This document shows, piece by piece, positions 10,501 through 25,135 of a DNA stretch of 64,000 nt. The DNA is taken from the NCBI GenBank assembly GCA_963855995.1, contig OY979725.1:6272118-6336117 (forward strand). The letters are read 5' to 3'. Made by a program: the position numbers and the translations under genes. Source of the DNA: Muricea muricata (Eukaryota; Cnidaria; Anthozoa; Malacalcyonacea; Plexauridae). The notes below the pieces were generated by a model. It made no database searches and had not been told where the DNA came from. It saw only the letters and a list, made by a program, of their open reading frames with translations. Numbering within the stretch: position 1 is the stretch's first letter; every line of letters begins with the position of its first letter.

Positions 10501-13152
10501 TAGAGCTTAAAATGGTGTTTTCAGTGCTAAAGTGAACGAGTTGAGCGCAATAATGTAGTGCAATCACGGACCTAAAAGAGACCTTCTAAATGGAAATTGC
10601 AGAACTTAGCAAGTCGGGAATCATGTTTTCGGCGCTAAAACCATCGAGATGAGCGAAATAGCATGTTGAAATGAGAAACCTATAACTTGATTGTAAACTG
10701 AAAAGAAACGATCTTAGAACCATCAAAATCTCGTTTTAAGCGTTCTAGAAGCGATTGGAGCGTAAAAACATGTTCAAATTACGAACTAAAAATTACCGTC
10801 TTAAATCGATCACGGCGACGTTTTAGAGCTTAAAATGGTGTTTTCAGTGCTAAAGTAGACGAGTTGAGCGCAATAATGTACTCCAATCACGGACCTAAAA
10901 AAGACCTTCTAAATGGAAATTGCAGAACTTAGCAAGTCGGGAATCATGTTTTCGGTGCTCAAACCATCGAGATGAGCGAAATAACATGTTGAAATGAGAA
11001 ACCTATAACTTGCTTGTGAACTAAAAAGAAACGATCTTAGAACCATCAAAATCGCGTTTTAAGCGTTCTAGAAGCGATTTGAGCGTAAAAACATGTTCAA
11101 ATCACGAACTAAAAATTACCGTCTTAAATTGATCACGGCGACGTTTTAGTGCTTAAAATGGTGTTTTCAGTGCTAAAGTGAACGAGTTGAGCGCAATAAT
11201 GTACTGCAATCACGGACCTAAAAGAGACCTTCTAAATGGAAATTGCAGAACTTAGCAAGTCGGGAATCATGTTTTCGATGCTCAAACCATCGAGATGAGC
11301 GAAATAACATGTTGAAATGAGAAACCTATAACTTGCTTGTGAACTAAAAAGAAACGATCTTAGAATCATAAAAATCGCGTTTTAAGCGTTTTAGAAGCGA
11401 TTTGAGCGTAAAAACATGTTCAAATCACGAACTAAAAATTACCGTCTTAAATCGATCACGGCGACGTTTTAGAGCTTAAAATGGTGTTTTCAGTGCTAAA
11501 GTGAACGAGTTGAGCGCAATAATGTACTCCAATCACGGACCTAAAACAGACCTTCTAAATGGAAATTGCAGAACTTAGGAAGTCGGGAATCATGTTTTCG
11601 GTGCTCAAACCATCGAGATGAGCGAAATAACATGTTGAAATGAGAAACCTATAACTTGCTTGTGAACTAAAAAGAAACGATCTTAGAACCATCAAAATCG
11701 CGTTTTAAGCGTTCTAGAAGCGATTTGAGCGTAAAAACATGTTCAAATCACGAACTAAAAATTACCGTCTTAAATTGATCACGGCGACGTTTTAGAGCTT
11801 AAAATGGTGTTTTCAGTGCTAAAGTGAACGAGTTGAGCGCAATAATGTACTGCAATCACGGACCTAAAAGAGACCTTCTAAATGGAAATTGCAGAACTTA
11901 GCAAGTCGGGAATCATGTTTTCGCGCTAAAACCATCGAGGTGAGCGAAATAGCATGTTGAAATGAGAAACCTATAACTTGATTGTAAACTGAAAAGAAAC
12001 GATCTTAGAACCATCAAAATCGCGTTTTAAGCGTTCTAGAAGCGATTTGAGCGTAAAAACATGTTCAAATCACGAACTAAAAATTACCGTCTTAAATCGA
12101 TCACGGCGACGTTTTAGAGCTTAAAATGGTGTTTTCAGTGCTAAAGTGAACGAGTTGAGCGCAATAATGTAGTGCAATCACGGACCTAAAAGAGACCTTC
12201 TAAATGGAAATTGCAGAACTTAGCAAGTCGGGAATCATGTTTTCGGCGCTAAAACAATCGAGATGAGCGAAATAGCATGTTGAAATGAGAAACCTATAAC
12301 TTGATTGTAAACTGAAAAGAAACGATCTTAGAACCATCAAAATCGCGTTTTAAGCGTTCTAGAAGCGATTGGAGCGTAAAAACATGTTCAAATTACGAAC
12401 TAAAAATTACCGTCTTAAATCGATCACGGCGACGTTTTAGAGCTTAAAATGGTGTTTTCAGTGCTAAAGTAGACGAGTTGAGCGCAATAATGTACTCCAA
12501 TCACGGACCTAAAAAAGACCTTCTAAATGGAAATTGCAGAACTTAGCAAGTCGGGAATCATGTTTTCGGTGCTCAAACCCTCGAGATGAGCGAAATAACA
12601 TGTTGAAATGAGAAACCTATAACTTGCTTGTGAACTAAAAAGAAACGATCTTAGAACCATAAAAATCGCGTTTTAAGCGTTTTAGAAGCGATTTGAGCGT
12701 AAAAACATGTTCAAATCACGAACTAAAAATTACCGTCTTAAATCGATCACGGCGACGTTTTAGAGCTTAAAATGGTGTTTTCAGTGCTAAAGTGAACGAG
12801 TTGAGCGCAATAATGTAGTGCAATCACGGACCTAAAAGAGACCTTCTAAATGGAAATTGCAGAACTTAGCAAGTCGGGAATCATGTTTTCGGCGCTAAAA
12901 CCATCGAGATGAGCGAAATAGCATGTTGAAATGAGAAACCTATAACTTGATTGTAAACTGAAAAGAAACGATCTTAGAACCATCAAAATCGCGTTTTAAG
13001 CGTTCTAAAAGCGATTGGAGCGTAAAAACATGCTCAAATCACGAACTAAAAATTGCCGTCCTAAATCGATCACGGCGACGTTTAACAGCTTAAAATGGTG
13101 TTTTCAGTGCTAAAGTGAACGAGTTGAGCGCAATAATGTAGTGCAATCACGG

Positions 13153-16100
13153 ACCTAAAACAGACCTTCTAAATGGAAATTGCAGAACTTAGCAAGTCGG
13201 GAATCATGTTTTCGGTGCTCAAACCATCGAGATGAGCGAAATAACATGTTGAAATGAGAAACCTATAACTTGCTTGTGAACTAAAAAGAAACGATCTTAG
13301 AACCATAAAAATCGCGTTTTAAGCGTTTTAGAAGCGATTTGAGCGTAAAAACATGTTCAAATCACGAACTAAAAATTACGGTCTTAAATCGATCACGGCG
13401 ACGTTTTAGAGCTTAAAATGGTGTTTTCAGTGCTAAAGTGGACGAGTTGAGCGCAATAATGTACTCCAATCACGGACCTAAAAAAGACCTTCTAAATGGA
13501 AATTGCAGAACTTAGCAAGTCGGGAATCATGTTTTCGGTGCTCAAACCATCGAGATGAGCGAAATAACATGTTGAAATGAGAAACCTATAACTTGCTTGT
13601 GAACTAAAAAGAAACGATCTTAGAACCATAAAAATCGCGTTTTAAGCGTTTTAGAAGCGATTTGAGCGTAAAAACATGTTCAAATCACGAACTAAAAATT
13701 ACCATCTTAAATCGATCACGGCGACGTTTTAGAGCTTAAAATGGTGTTTTCAGTGCTAAAGTGAACGAGTTGAGCGCAATAATGTAGTGCAATCACGGAC
13801 CTAAAAGAGACCTTCTAAATGGAAATTGCAGAACTTAGCAAGTCGGGAATCATGTTTTCGGCGCTAAAACCATCGAGATGAGCGAAATAGCATGTTGAAA
13901 TGAGAAACCTATAACTTGATTGTAAACTGAAAAGAAACGATCTTAGAACCATCAAAATCGCGTTTTAAGCGTTCTAGAAGCGATTGGAGCGTAAAAACAT
14001 GTTCAAATCACGAACTAAAAATTACCGTCTTAAATCGATCACGGCGACGATTTAGAGCTTAAAATGGTGTTTTCAGTGCTAAAGTGAACGAGTTGAGCGC
14101 AATAATGTAGTGCAATCACGGACCTAAAAGAGACCTTCTAAATGGAAATTGCAGAACTTAGCAAGTCGGGAATCATGTTTTCGGCGCTAAAACCATCGAG
14201 ATGAGCGAAATAGCATGTTGAAATGAGAAACCTATAACTTGATTGTAAACTGAAAAGAAACGATCTTAGAACCATCAAAATCGCGTTTTAAGCGTTCTAG
14301 AAGCGATTGGAGCGTAAAAACATGTTCAAATCACGAACTAAAAATTACCGTCCTAAATCGATCACGGCAACGTTTTAGAGCTTAAAATGGTGTTTTCAGT
14401 GCTAAAGTGAACGAGTTGAGCGCAATAATGTACTCCAATCACGGACCTAAAACAGACCTTCTAAATGGAAATTGCAGAACTTAGCAAGTCGGGAATCATG
14501 TTTTCGGTGCTCAAACCATCGAGATGAGCGAAATAACATGTTGAAATGAGAAACCTATAACTTGCTTGTGAACTAAAAAGAAACGATCTTAGAATCATAA
14601 AAATCGCGTTTTAAGCGTTTTAGAAGCGATTTGAGCGTAAAAACATGTTCAAATCACGAACTAAAAATTACCGTCTTAAATCGATCACGGCGACGTTTTA
14701 GAGCTTAAAATGGTGTTTTCAGTGCTAAAGTGAACGAGTTGAGCGAAATAATGTAGTGCAATCACGGACCTAAAAGAGATCTTCTAAATGAAAATTGCAG
14801 AACTTAGCAAGTCGGGAATCATGTTTTCGGCGCTCAAACTATCGAGATGAGCGAAATAACATGTTGAAATGAGAAACCTATAACTTGCTTGTAAACTGAA
14901 AAGAAACGATCGTAGAACCATCAAAATCGCGTTTTAAGCGTTCTAGAAGCGATTTGAGCGTAAAAACATGTTCAAATGACGAACTAAAAATTACCGTGTT
15001 AAATCGATCACGGCGACGTTTTAGAGCTTAAAATGGTGTTTTCAGTGCTAAAGTGAACGAGTTGAGCGCAATGATGTACTGCAATCACGGACCTAAAAGA
15101 GATCTTCTAAATGGAAATTGCAGAACTTAGCAAGTCGGGAATCATGTTTTCGGCGCTCAAACTATCGAGATGAGCGAAATAACATGTTGAAATAAGAAAC
15201 CTATAACTTGCTTGTAAACTGAAAAGAAACGATCGTAGAACCATCAAAATCGCGTTTTAAGCGTTTTAGAAGCGATTTGAGCGTAAAAAAATGTTCAAAT
15301 CACGAACTAAAAATTACCGTCTTAAATCGATCACGGCGACGTTTTAGAGCTTAAAATGGTGTTTTCAGTGCTAAAGTGAACGAGTTGAGCGCAATAATGT
15401 ACTGCAATCACGGACCTAAAAGAGACCTTCTAAATGGAAATTGCAGAACTTAGCAAGTCGGGAATCATGTTTTCGGTGCTCAAACCATCGAGATGAGCGA
15501 AATAACATGTTGAAATGAGAAACCTATAACTTGCTTGTGAACTAAAAAGAAACGATCTTAGAACCATCAAAATCGCGTTTTAAGCGTTCTAGAAGCGATT
15601 TGAGCGTAAAAACATGTTCAAATCACGAACTAAAAATTACCGTCTTAAATTGATCACGGCGACGTTTTAGAGCTTAAAATGGTGTTTTCAGTGCTAAAGT
15701 GAACGAGTTGAGCGCAATAATGTACTGCAATCACGGACCTAAAAGAGACCTTCTAAATGGAAATTGCAGAACTTAGCAAGTCGGGAATCATGTTTTCGAT
15801 GCTCAAACCATCGAGATGAGCGAAATAACATGTTGAAATGAGAAACCTATAACTTGCTTGTGAACTAAAAAGAAACGATCTTAGAATCATAAAAATCGCG
15901 TTTTAAGCGTTTTAGAAGCGATTTGAGCGTAAAAACATGTTCAAATCACGAACTAAAAATTACCGTCTTAAATCGATCACGGCGACGTTTTAGAGCTTAA
16001 AATGGTGTTTTCAGTGCTAAAGTGAACGAGTTGAGCGAAATAATGTAGTGCAATCACGGACCTAAAAGAGACCTTCTAAATGGAAATTGCAGAACTTAGC

Positions 16101-16617
16101 AAGTCGGGAATCATGTTTTCGGCGCTAAAACCATCGAGATGAGCGAAATAGCATGTTGAAATGAGAAACCTATAACTTGATTGTAAACTGAAAAGAAACG
16201 ATCTTAGAACCATCAAAATCGCGTTTTAAGCGTTCTAGAAGCGATTGGAGCGTAAAAACATGTTCAAATCACGAACTAAAAATTACCGTCTTAAATCGAT
16301 CACGGCGACGTTTTAGAGCTTAAAATGGTGTTTTCAGTGCTAAAGTGAACGAGTTGAGCGCAATAATGTACTCCAATCACGGACCTAAAACAGACCTTCT
16401 AAATGGAAATTGCAGAACTTAGGAAGTCGGGAATCATGTTTTCGGTGCTCAAACCATCGAGATGAGCGAAATAACATGTTGAAATGAGAAACCTATAACT
16501 TGCTTGTGAACTAAAAAGAAACGATCTTAGAACCATCAAAATCGCGTTTTAAGCGTTCTAGAAGCGATTTGAGCGTAAAAACATGTTCAAATCACGAACT
16601 AAAAATTACCGTCTTAA
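13153..16617 (+). repeat. 3.5-kb cassette, copy 2
   Basis: Same diagnostic series as 4111-7575 at +9042. Immediately upstream, CGTTTAACAGCTT (13080) matches 8560 rather than 4041, so the copy begins at a recombinant junction between about 13090 and 13153. A third copy lies 14202 bases further on, at 27355-30819. A shortened version without the four-monomer segment lies in R2 at about 60255-62425. Confidence 0.85.
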
Positions 16618-18728
16618 ATTGATCACGGCGACGTTTTAGAGCTTAAAATGGTGTTTTCAGTGCTAAAGTGAACGAGTTGAGCGCAATAATGTACTGCAAT
16701 CACGGACCTAAAAGAGACCTTCTAAATGGAAATTGCAGAACTTAGCAAGTCGGGAATCATGTTTTCGCGCTAAAACCATCGAGGTGAGCGAAATAGCATG
16801 TTGAAATGAGAAACCTATAACTTGATTGTAAACTGAAAAGAAACGATCTTAGAACCATCAAAATCGCGTTTTAAGCGTTCTAGAAGCGATTTGAGCGTAA
16901 AAACATGTTCAAATCACGAACTAAAAATTACCGTCTTAAATCGATCACGGCGACGTTTTAGAGCTTAAAATGGTGTTTTCAGTGCTAAAGTGAACGAGTT
17001 GAGCGAAATAATGTAGTGCAATCACGGACCTAAAAGAGACCTTCTAAATGGAAATTGCAGAACTTAGCAAGTCGGGAATCATGTTTTCGGCGCTAAAACC
17101 ATCGAGATGAGCGAAATAGCATGTTGAAATGAGAAACCTATAACTTGATTGTAAACTGAAAAGAAACGATCTTAGAACCATCAAAATCGCGTTTTAAGCG
17201 TTCTAGAAGCGATTGGAGCGTAAAAACATGTTCAAATCACGAACTAAAAATTACCGTCTTAAATCGATCACGGCGACGTTTTAGAGCTTAAAATGGTGTT
17301 TTCAGTGCTAAAGTGAACGAGTTGAGCGCAATAATGTACTCCAATCACGGACCTAAAACAGACCTTCTAAATGGAAATTGCAGAACTTAGGAAGTCGGGA
17401 ATCATGTTTTCGGTGCTCAAACCATCGAGATGAGCGAAATAACATGTTGAAATGAGAAACCTATAACTTGCTTGTGAACTAAAAAGAAACGATCTTAGAA
17501 CCATCAAAATCGCGTTTTAAGCGTTCTAGAAGCGATTTGAGCGTAAAAACATGTTCAAATCACGAACTAAAAATTACCGTCTTAAATTGATCACGGCGAC
17601 GTTTTAGAGCTTAAAATGGTGTTTTCAGTGCTAAAGTGAACGAGTTGAGCGCAATAATGTACTGCAATCACGGACCTAAAAGAGACCTTCTAAATGGAAA
17701 TTGCAGAACTTAGCAAGTCGGGAATCATGTTTTCGCGCTAAAACCATCGAGGTGAGCGAAATAGCATGTTGAAATGAGAAACCTATAACTTGATTGTAAA
17801 CTGAAAAGAAACGATCTTAGAACCATCAAAATCGCGTTTTAAGCGTTCTAGAAGCGATTTGAGCGTAAAAACATGTTCAAATCACGAACTAAAAATTACC
17901 GTCTTAAATCGATCACGGCGACGTTTTAGAGCTTAAAATGGTGTTTTCAGTGCTAAAGTGAACGAGTTGAGCGCAATAATGTAGTGCAATCACGGACCTA
18001 AAAGAGACCTTCTAAATGGAAATTGCAGAACTTAGCAAGTCGGGAATCATGTTTTCGGCGCTAAAACCATCGAGATGAGCGAAATAGCATGTTGAAATGA
18101 GAAACCTATAACTTGATTGTAAACTGAAAAGAAACGATCTTAGAACCATCAAAATCGCGTTTTAAGCGTTCTAGAAGCGATTGGAGCGTAAAAACATGTT
18201 CAAATTACGAACTAAAAATTACCGTCTTAAATCGATCACGGCGACGTTTTAGAGCTTAAAATGGTGTTTTCAGTGCTAAAGTAGACGAGTTGAGCGCAAT
18301 AATGTACTCCAATCACGGACCTAAAAAAGACCTTCTAAATGGAAATTGCAGAACTTAGCAAGTCGGGAATCATGTTTTCGGTGCTCAAACCATCGAGATG
18401 AGCGAAATAACATGTTGAAATGAGAAACCTATAACTTGCTTGTGAACTAAAAAGAAACGATCTTAGAACCATCAAAATCGCGTTTTAAGCGTTCTAGAAG
18501 CGATTTGAGCGTAAAAACATGTTCAAATCACGAACTAAAAATTACCGTCTTAAATTGATCACGGCGACGTTTTAGAGCTTAAAATGGTGTTTTCAGTGCT
18601 AAAGTGAACGAGTTGAGCGCAATAATGTACTGCAATCACGGACCTAAAAGAGACCTTCTAAATGGAAATTGCAGAACTTAGCAAGTCGGGAATCATGTTT
18701 TCGATGCTCAAACCATCGAGATGAGCGA

Positions 18729-21700
18729 AATAACATGTTGAAATGAGAAACCTATAACTTGCTTGTAAACTAGAAAGAAACGATCTTAGAACCATCAAAA
18801 TCGCGTTTTAAGCGTTCTACAAGCGATTTGAGCGTAAAAACATATTCATATCACGAACTAAAAATTACCGTCTTAAATCGATCACGGCGATGTTTTAGAG
18901 CTTAAAATGGTGTTTTCAGTGCTAAAGTGAACGAGTTGAGCGCAATAATGTACTGCAATCACGGACCTAAAAGAGACCTTCTAAATGGAAATTGCAGAAC
19001 TTAGCAAGTCGGGAATCATGTTTTCGGCGCTAAAAGCATCGAGATGAGCGAAATAGCATGTTGAAATGAGAAACCTATAACTTGATTGTAAACTGAAAAG
19101 AAACGATCTTAGAACCATCAAAATCGCGTTTTAAGCGTTCTAAAAGCGATTGGAGCGTAAAAACATGCTCAAATCACGAACTAAAAATTGCCGTCCTAAA
19201 TCGATCACGGCGACGTTTAAGAGCTTAAAATGGTGTTTTCAGTGCTAAAGTGAACGAGTTGAGCGCAATGATGTACTGCAATCACGGACCTAAAAGAGAC
19301 CTTCTAAATGGAAATTGCAGAACTTAGCAAGTCGGGAATCATGTTTTCGGCGCTAAAACCATCGAGATGAGCGAAATAGCATGTTGAAATGAGAAACCTA
19401 TAACTTGATTGTAAACTGAAAAGAAACGATCTTAGAACCATCAAAATCGCGTTTTAAGCGTTCTAGAAGCGATTTGAGCGTAAAAACATGTTCAAATGAC
19501 GAACTATAAATTACCGTGTTAAATCGATCACGGCGACGTTTTAGAGCTTAAAATGGTGTTTTCAGTGCTAAAGTGAACGAGTTGAGCGCAATAATGTACT
19601 GCAATCACGGACCTAAAAGAGACCTTCTAAATGGAAATTGCAGAAGTTAGCAAGTCGGGAATCATGTTTTCGGCGCTAAAACCATCGAGATGAGCGAAAT
19701 AGTATGTTGAAATGAGAAACCTATAACTTGATTGTAAACTGAAAAGAAACGATCTTAGAACCATCAAAATCGCGTTTTAAGCGTTCTAAAAGCGATTGGA
19801 GCGTAAAAACATGCTCAAATCACGAACTAAAAATTGCCGTCTTAAATCGATCACGGCGACGTTTTAGAGCTTAAAATGGTGTTTTCAGTGCTAAAGTGAA
19901 CGAGTTGAGCGCAATAATGTAGTGCAATCACGGACCTAAAAGAGACCTTCTAAATGGAAATTGCAGAACTTAGCCAGTCGGGAAACATGTTTTCGGCGCT
20001 AAAACCATCGAGATGAGCGAAATAGCATGTTGAAATGATAAACCTATAACTTAATTGTAAACTGAAAAGAAACGATCTTAGAACCATCAAAATCGCGTTT
20101 TAATCGTTCTAGAAGCGATTGGAGCGTAAAAACATGCTCAAATCACGAACTAAAAATTGCCGTCCTAAATCGATCACGGCGACGTTTAAGAGCTTAAAAT
20201 GGTGTTTTCAGTGCTAAAGTGAACGAGTTGAGCGCAATGATGTACTCCAATCACGGACCTAAAAGAGATCTTCTAAATGGAAATTGCAGAACTTAGCAAG
20301 TCGGGAATCATGTTTTCGGCGCTCAAACTATCGAGATGAGCGAAATAACATGTTGAAATAAGAAACCTATAACTTGCTTGTAAACTGAAAAGAAACGATC
20401 GTAGAACCATCAAAATCGCGTTTTAAGCGTTCTAGAAGCGATTTGAGCGTAAAAAAATGTTCAAATCACGAACTAAAAATTACCGTCTTCAATCGATCAC
20501 GGCGACGTTTTAGAGCTTAAAATGGTGTTTTCAGTGCTAAAGTGAACGAGTTTAGCGCAATAATGTACTGCAATCACGGACCTAAAAGAGACCTTCTAAA
20601 TGGAAATTGCAGAACTTAGCAAGTCGGGAATCATGTTTTCGGCGCTCAACCTATCGAGATGAGCGAAATAACACGTTGAAATGAGAAACCTATAACTTCC
20701 TTGTAAATTTAAAAAAACGATCTTAGAACCATCAAAATCGCGTTGTAAGCGTTCTAGAAGCGATTTGAGCGTAAAAACATGCTCAAATCACCAACTAAAA
20801 ATTGCCGTCCTAAATCGATCACGGCGACGTTTTAGAGCTTAAAATGGTGTTTTCAGTGCTAAAGTGAACGAGTTGAGCGCAATGATGTACTGCAATCACG
20901 GACCTAAAAGAGACCTTCTAAATGGAAATTGCAGAACTTAGCAAGTCGGGAATCATGTTTTCGGTGCTCACACCATCCAGATGAGTGAAATAAGATGTTG
21001 AAATGAGAAACCTATAACTTGCTTGTAAACTAAAAAAAACGATCTTAGAACCATTAAAATCACGTTTTAAGCGTTCTAGAAACGATTTGAGCGTAAAAAC
21101 ATGCTCAAATCACGAACTAAAAATTACCGTCTTAAATCGATCACAGCGACGTTTTAAGGCTTAAAATGGTGTTTTCAGTGATAAAGTGAACGAGTTGAGC
21201 GCAATGATGTACTGCAATCACGGACCTAAAAGAGACCTTCTAAATGGAAATTGCAGAACTTAGCAAATCGGGAATCATGTTTTCGGCGCTAAAACCATTG
21301 AGATGAGCGAAATAGCATGTTGAAATGAGAAACCTATAACTTGATTGTAAACTGAAAAGAAACGATCTTAGAACCATCAAAATCGCGTTTTAAGCGTTCT
21401 AGAAGCGATTTGAGCGTAAAAACATGTTCAAATCACGAACTAAAAATTACCGTCTTAAATCGATCACGGCGACGTTTTAGAGCTTAAAATGGTGTTTTCA
21501 GTGCTAAAATGAACGAGTTGAGCGCAATAATGTACTGCAATCACGGACCTAAAAGAGACCTTCTAAATGGAAATTGCAGAACTTAGCAAGTCGGGAATCA
21601 TGTTTTCGGCGCTCAACCTATCGAGATGAGCGAAATAACACGTTGAAATGAGAAACCTATAACTTCCTTGTAAATTTAAAAAAACGATCTTAGAACCATC

Positions 21701-24700
21701 AAAATCGCGTTGTAGCGTTCTAGAAGCGATTTGAGCGTAAAAACATGCTCAAATCACCAACTAAAAATTGCCGTCCTAAATCGATCACGGCGACGTTTTA
21801 GAGCTTAAAATGGTGTTTTCAGTGCTAAAGTGAACGAGTTGAGCGCAATGATGTACTGCAATCACGGACCTAAAAGAGACCTTCTAAATGGAAATTGCAG
21901 AACTTAGCAAGTCGGGAATCATGTTTTCGGTGCTCACACCATCCAGATGAGTGAAATAAGATGTTGAAATGAGAAACCTATAACTTGCTTGTAAACTAAA
22001 AAAAACGATCTTAGAACCATTAAAATCGCGTTTTAAGCGTTCTAGAAACGATTTGAGCGTAAAAACATGCTCAAATCACGAACTAAAAATTACCGTCTTA
22101 AATCGATCACAGCGACGTTTTAAGGCTTAAAATGGTGTTTTCAGTGATAAAGTGAACGAGTTGAGCGCAATGATGTACTGCAATCACGGACCTAAAAGAG
22201 ACCTTCTAAATGGAAATTGTAGAACTTAGCAAGTCGGGAATCATGTTTTCGGCGCTCAAACCATCGAGATGAGCGAAATAACATGTTGAAATGAGAAACC
22301 TATAACTTGCTTGTAAACTAAAAAGAAACGATCTTAGAACCATCAAAATCGCGTTTTAAGCGTTCTACAAGCGATTTGAGCGTAAAAACATATTCAAATC
22401 ACGAACTAAAAACTACCGTCTTAAATCGATCACGGCGACGTTATAGAGCTTAAAATGGTGTTTTCAGTGCTAAAGTGAACGAGTTGAGCGCAATAACGTA
22501 CTGCTATCACGGACCTAAAAGAGACCTTCTAAATGGAAATTGCAGAACTTAGCAAGTCGGGAAACATGTTTTCGGCGCTAAAACCATCGAGATGAGCGAA
22601 ATAGCATGTTGAAATGAGAAACCTATAACTTGATTGTAAACTGAAAAGAAACGATCTTAGAACCATCAAAATCGCGTTTTAAGCGTTCTAGAAGCGATTG
22701 GAGCGTAAAAACATGCTCAAATCACGAACTAAAAATTACCGTCTTAAATCGATCACGGCGACGTTTTAGAGCTTAAAATGGAGTTTTCGGTGCTAAAGTG
22801 AACGAGTTGAGCGCAATAATATACTCCAATCACGGACCTAAAAGAGACCTTCTAAATGGAAATTGCAGAACTTAGCAAGTCGGGAATCATGTTTTCGGCG
22901 CTCAAACCATCGAGATGAGCGAAATAACATGTTGAAATGAGAAACCTATAACTTGCTTGTAAACTAAAAAGAAACGATCTTAGAACCATAAAAATCGCGT
23001 TTTAAGCGTTCTAGAAGCGATTTGAGCGTAAAAACATGCTCAAATCACGAATTTAAAATTGCCGTCCTAAATCGAACACGGCGACGTTTAAGAGCTTAAA
23101 ATGGTGTTTTCAGTGCTAAAGTGAACGAGTTGAGCGCAATGATGTACTGCAATCACGGACCTAAAAGAGATCTTCTAAATGGAAATTGCAGAACTTAGCA
23201 AGTCGGGAATCATGTTTTCGGCGCTCAAACTATCGAGATGAGCGAAATAACATGTTGAAATGAGAAACCTATAACTTGCTTGTAAACTGAAAAGAAACGA
23301 TCTTAGAACCATCAAAGTCGCGTTTTAAGCGTTCTAGAAGCGATTTGAGCGTAAAAACATGTTCAAATCACGAACTAAAAATTACCGTCTTAAATCGATC
23401 ACGGCGACGTTTTAGAGCTTAAAATGGTGTTTTCAGTGCTAAAGTGAACGAGTTGAGCGCAATAATGTACTCCAATCACGGACCTAAAAGAGACCTTCTA
23501 AATGGAAATTGCAGAACTTAGCAAGTCGGGAATCATGTTTTCGGCGCTCAACCTATCGAGATGAGCGAAATAACACGTTGAAATGAGAAACCTATAACTT
23601 CCTTGTAAATTTAAAAAAACGATCTTAGAACCATCAAAATCCCGTTGTAAGCGTTCTAGAAGCGATTTGAGCGTAAAAACATGCTCAAATCACCAACTCA
23701 AAATTGCCGTCCTAAATCGATCACGGCGACGTTTTAGAGCTTAAAATGGTGTTTTCAGTGCTAAAGTGAACGAGTTGAGCGCAATGATGTACTGCAATCA
23801 CGGACCTAAAAGAGACCTTCTAAATGGAAATTGCAGAACTTAGCAAGTCGGGAATCATGTTTTCGGTGCTCACACCATCCAGATGAGTGAAATAAGATGT
23901 TGAAATGAGAAACCTATAACTTGCTTGTAAACTAAAAAAAACGATCTTAGAACCATTAAAATCGCGTTTTAAGCGTTCTAGAAACGATTTGAGCGTAAAA
24001 ACATGCTCAAATCACGAACTAAAAATTACCGTCTTAAATCGATCACAGCGACGTTTTAAGGCTTTAAATGGTGTTTTCAGTGATAAAGTAAACGAGTTGA
24101 GCGCAATGATGTACTGCAATCACGGACCTAAAAGAGACCTTCTAAATGGAAATTGCAGAACTTAGCAAGTCGAGAATCATGTTTTCGGCGCTCAAACCAT
24201 CGAGATGAGCGAAATAACATGTTGAAATGAGAAACCTATAACTTCCTTGTAGACTAGAAAGAAACGATCTTAGAACCATCAAAATCGCGTTTTAAGCGTT
24301 CTACAAGCGATTGGAGCGTAAAAACATATTCAAATCACGAACTAAAAACTACCGTCTTAAATCGATCACGGCGACGTTTTAGAGCTTAAAATGGTGTTTT
24401 CAGTGCTAAAGTGAACGAGTTGAGCGCAATAATGTACTGCTATCACGGACCTAAAAGAGACCTTCTAAATGGAAATTGCAGAACTTAGCAAGTCGGGAAA
24501 CATGTTTTCGGCGCTAAAACCATCGAGATGAGCGAAATAGCATGTTGAAATGAGAAACCTATAACTTGATTGTAAACTGAAAAGAAACGATCTTAGAACC
24601 ATCAAAATCGCGTTTTAAGCGTTCTAGAAGCGATTGGAGCGTAAAAACATGCTCAAATCACGAACTAAAAACTACCGTCTTAAATCGATCACGGCGACGT

Positions 24701-25134
24701 TTTAGAGCTTAAAATGGTGTTTTCAGTGCTAAAGTGAACGAGTTGAGCGCAATAATGTACTGCTATCACGGACCTAAAAAAGACCTTCTAAATGGAAATT
24801 GCAGAACTTAGCAAGTCGGGAAACATGTTTTCGGCGCTAAAACCATCGAGATGAGCGAAATAGCATGTTGAAGTGAGAAACCTATAACTTGATTGTAAAC
24901 TGAAAAGAAACGATCTTAGAACCATCAAAATCGCGTTTTAAGCGTTCTAGAAGCGATTGGAGCGTAAAAACATGCTCAAATCACGAACTAAAAATTACCG
25001 TCTTAAATCGATCACGGCGACGTTTTAGAGCTTAAAATGGAGTTTTCGGTGCTAAAGTGAACGAGTTGAGCGCAATAATGTACTGCAATCACGGACCTAA
25101 AAGAGACCTTCTAAATGGAAATTGCAGAACTTAG
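18729..25134 (+). repeat. Domain II: diverged monomer subtypes, first stretch
   Basis: Begins with the monomer carrying GTAAACTAGAAAG. Typical markers are CTTCCTTGTAAATTT, CTCACACCATC, GATGAGTGAAATAAG, ATCACCAACT, ATCACAGCGACG, AAAACATATTC and CACGAATTTAAAATTG, none of which I saw in domain I. GTTTTAAGGCTTAAAA in this domain (21152) contains a 15-base near-perfect palindrome, 7-bp arms around one base, in place of the usual GTTTTAGAGCTTAAAA. Confidence 0.78.
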
Positions 25135-25135
25135 G
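25102..25135. other. Recombinant junction inside a monomer (copy A to copy B)
   Basis: Left of 25102 the monomer matches 37620-37690 (ATGGAGTTTTCGG, then AAAAGAGACC). From 25135 it matches 11579 onward (CTTAGGAAGTCGG). The parent at 11550 has AAAACAGACC, which is absent here, so the switch lies between these diagnostic bases. The register is kept, as expected from homologous unequal exchange. Confidence 0.8.

Larger units (their letters stand above)
969..18728 (+). repeat. Domain I: G/D/K monomer subtypes
   Basis: Monomers alternate between CTTGTGAACT (G), GATTGTAAACTG (D) and the CGATCG form (K) with no fixed short period. CTTGTGAACT is frequent here, at 25135-31962 and at 57113-64000, and I did not find it between 18729 and 25134 or between 31963 and 57112. 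The 1-bp-short TTCGCGCT form, always followed by CGAGGTGAG, occurs only in domain I stretches (2557, 10308, 11922, 16766, 17734, 25478, 30968, 58701). Confidence 0.8.
11579..25134 (+). repeat. Large tandem duplication, copy A (about 13.6 kb, 42 monomers)
   Basis: Copy A and the following segment share rare variants in the same order: TTCGCGCT (11922 and 25478), AAAACAATCG (12251 and 25807), AAACCCTCGAG (12575 and 26777), TTTAACAGC (13081 and 27283), CATATTCATATCACG (18841 and 32075) and TTGAAGTGAG (24868 and 37456). Offsets step 13556, 14202, 13234, 12588 in near-multiples of 323, so whole monomers were gained or lost after the duplication. Copy A holds an extra 968-bp three-monomer unit near 16.5-17.7 kb, seen as two TTCGCGCT sites (16766 and 17734) where copy B has one (30968). 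Confidence 0.88.

Noticed and set aside
20300..20650. Possible inserted foreign element where copies A and B fall out of register
   Set aside because: The extra sequence in copy A is an ordinary K-type satellite monomer, so this is a monomer indel.
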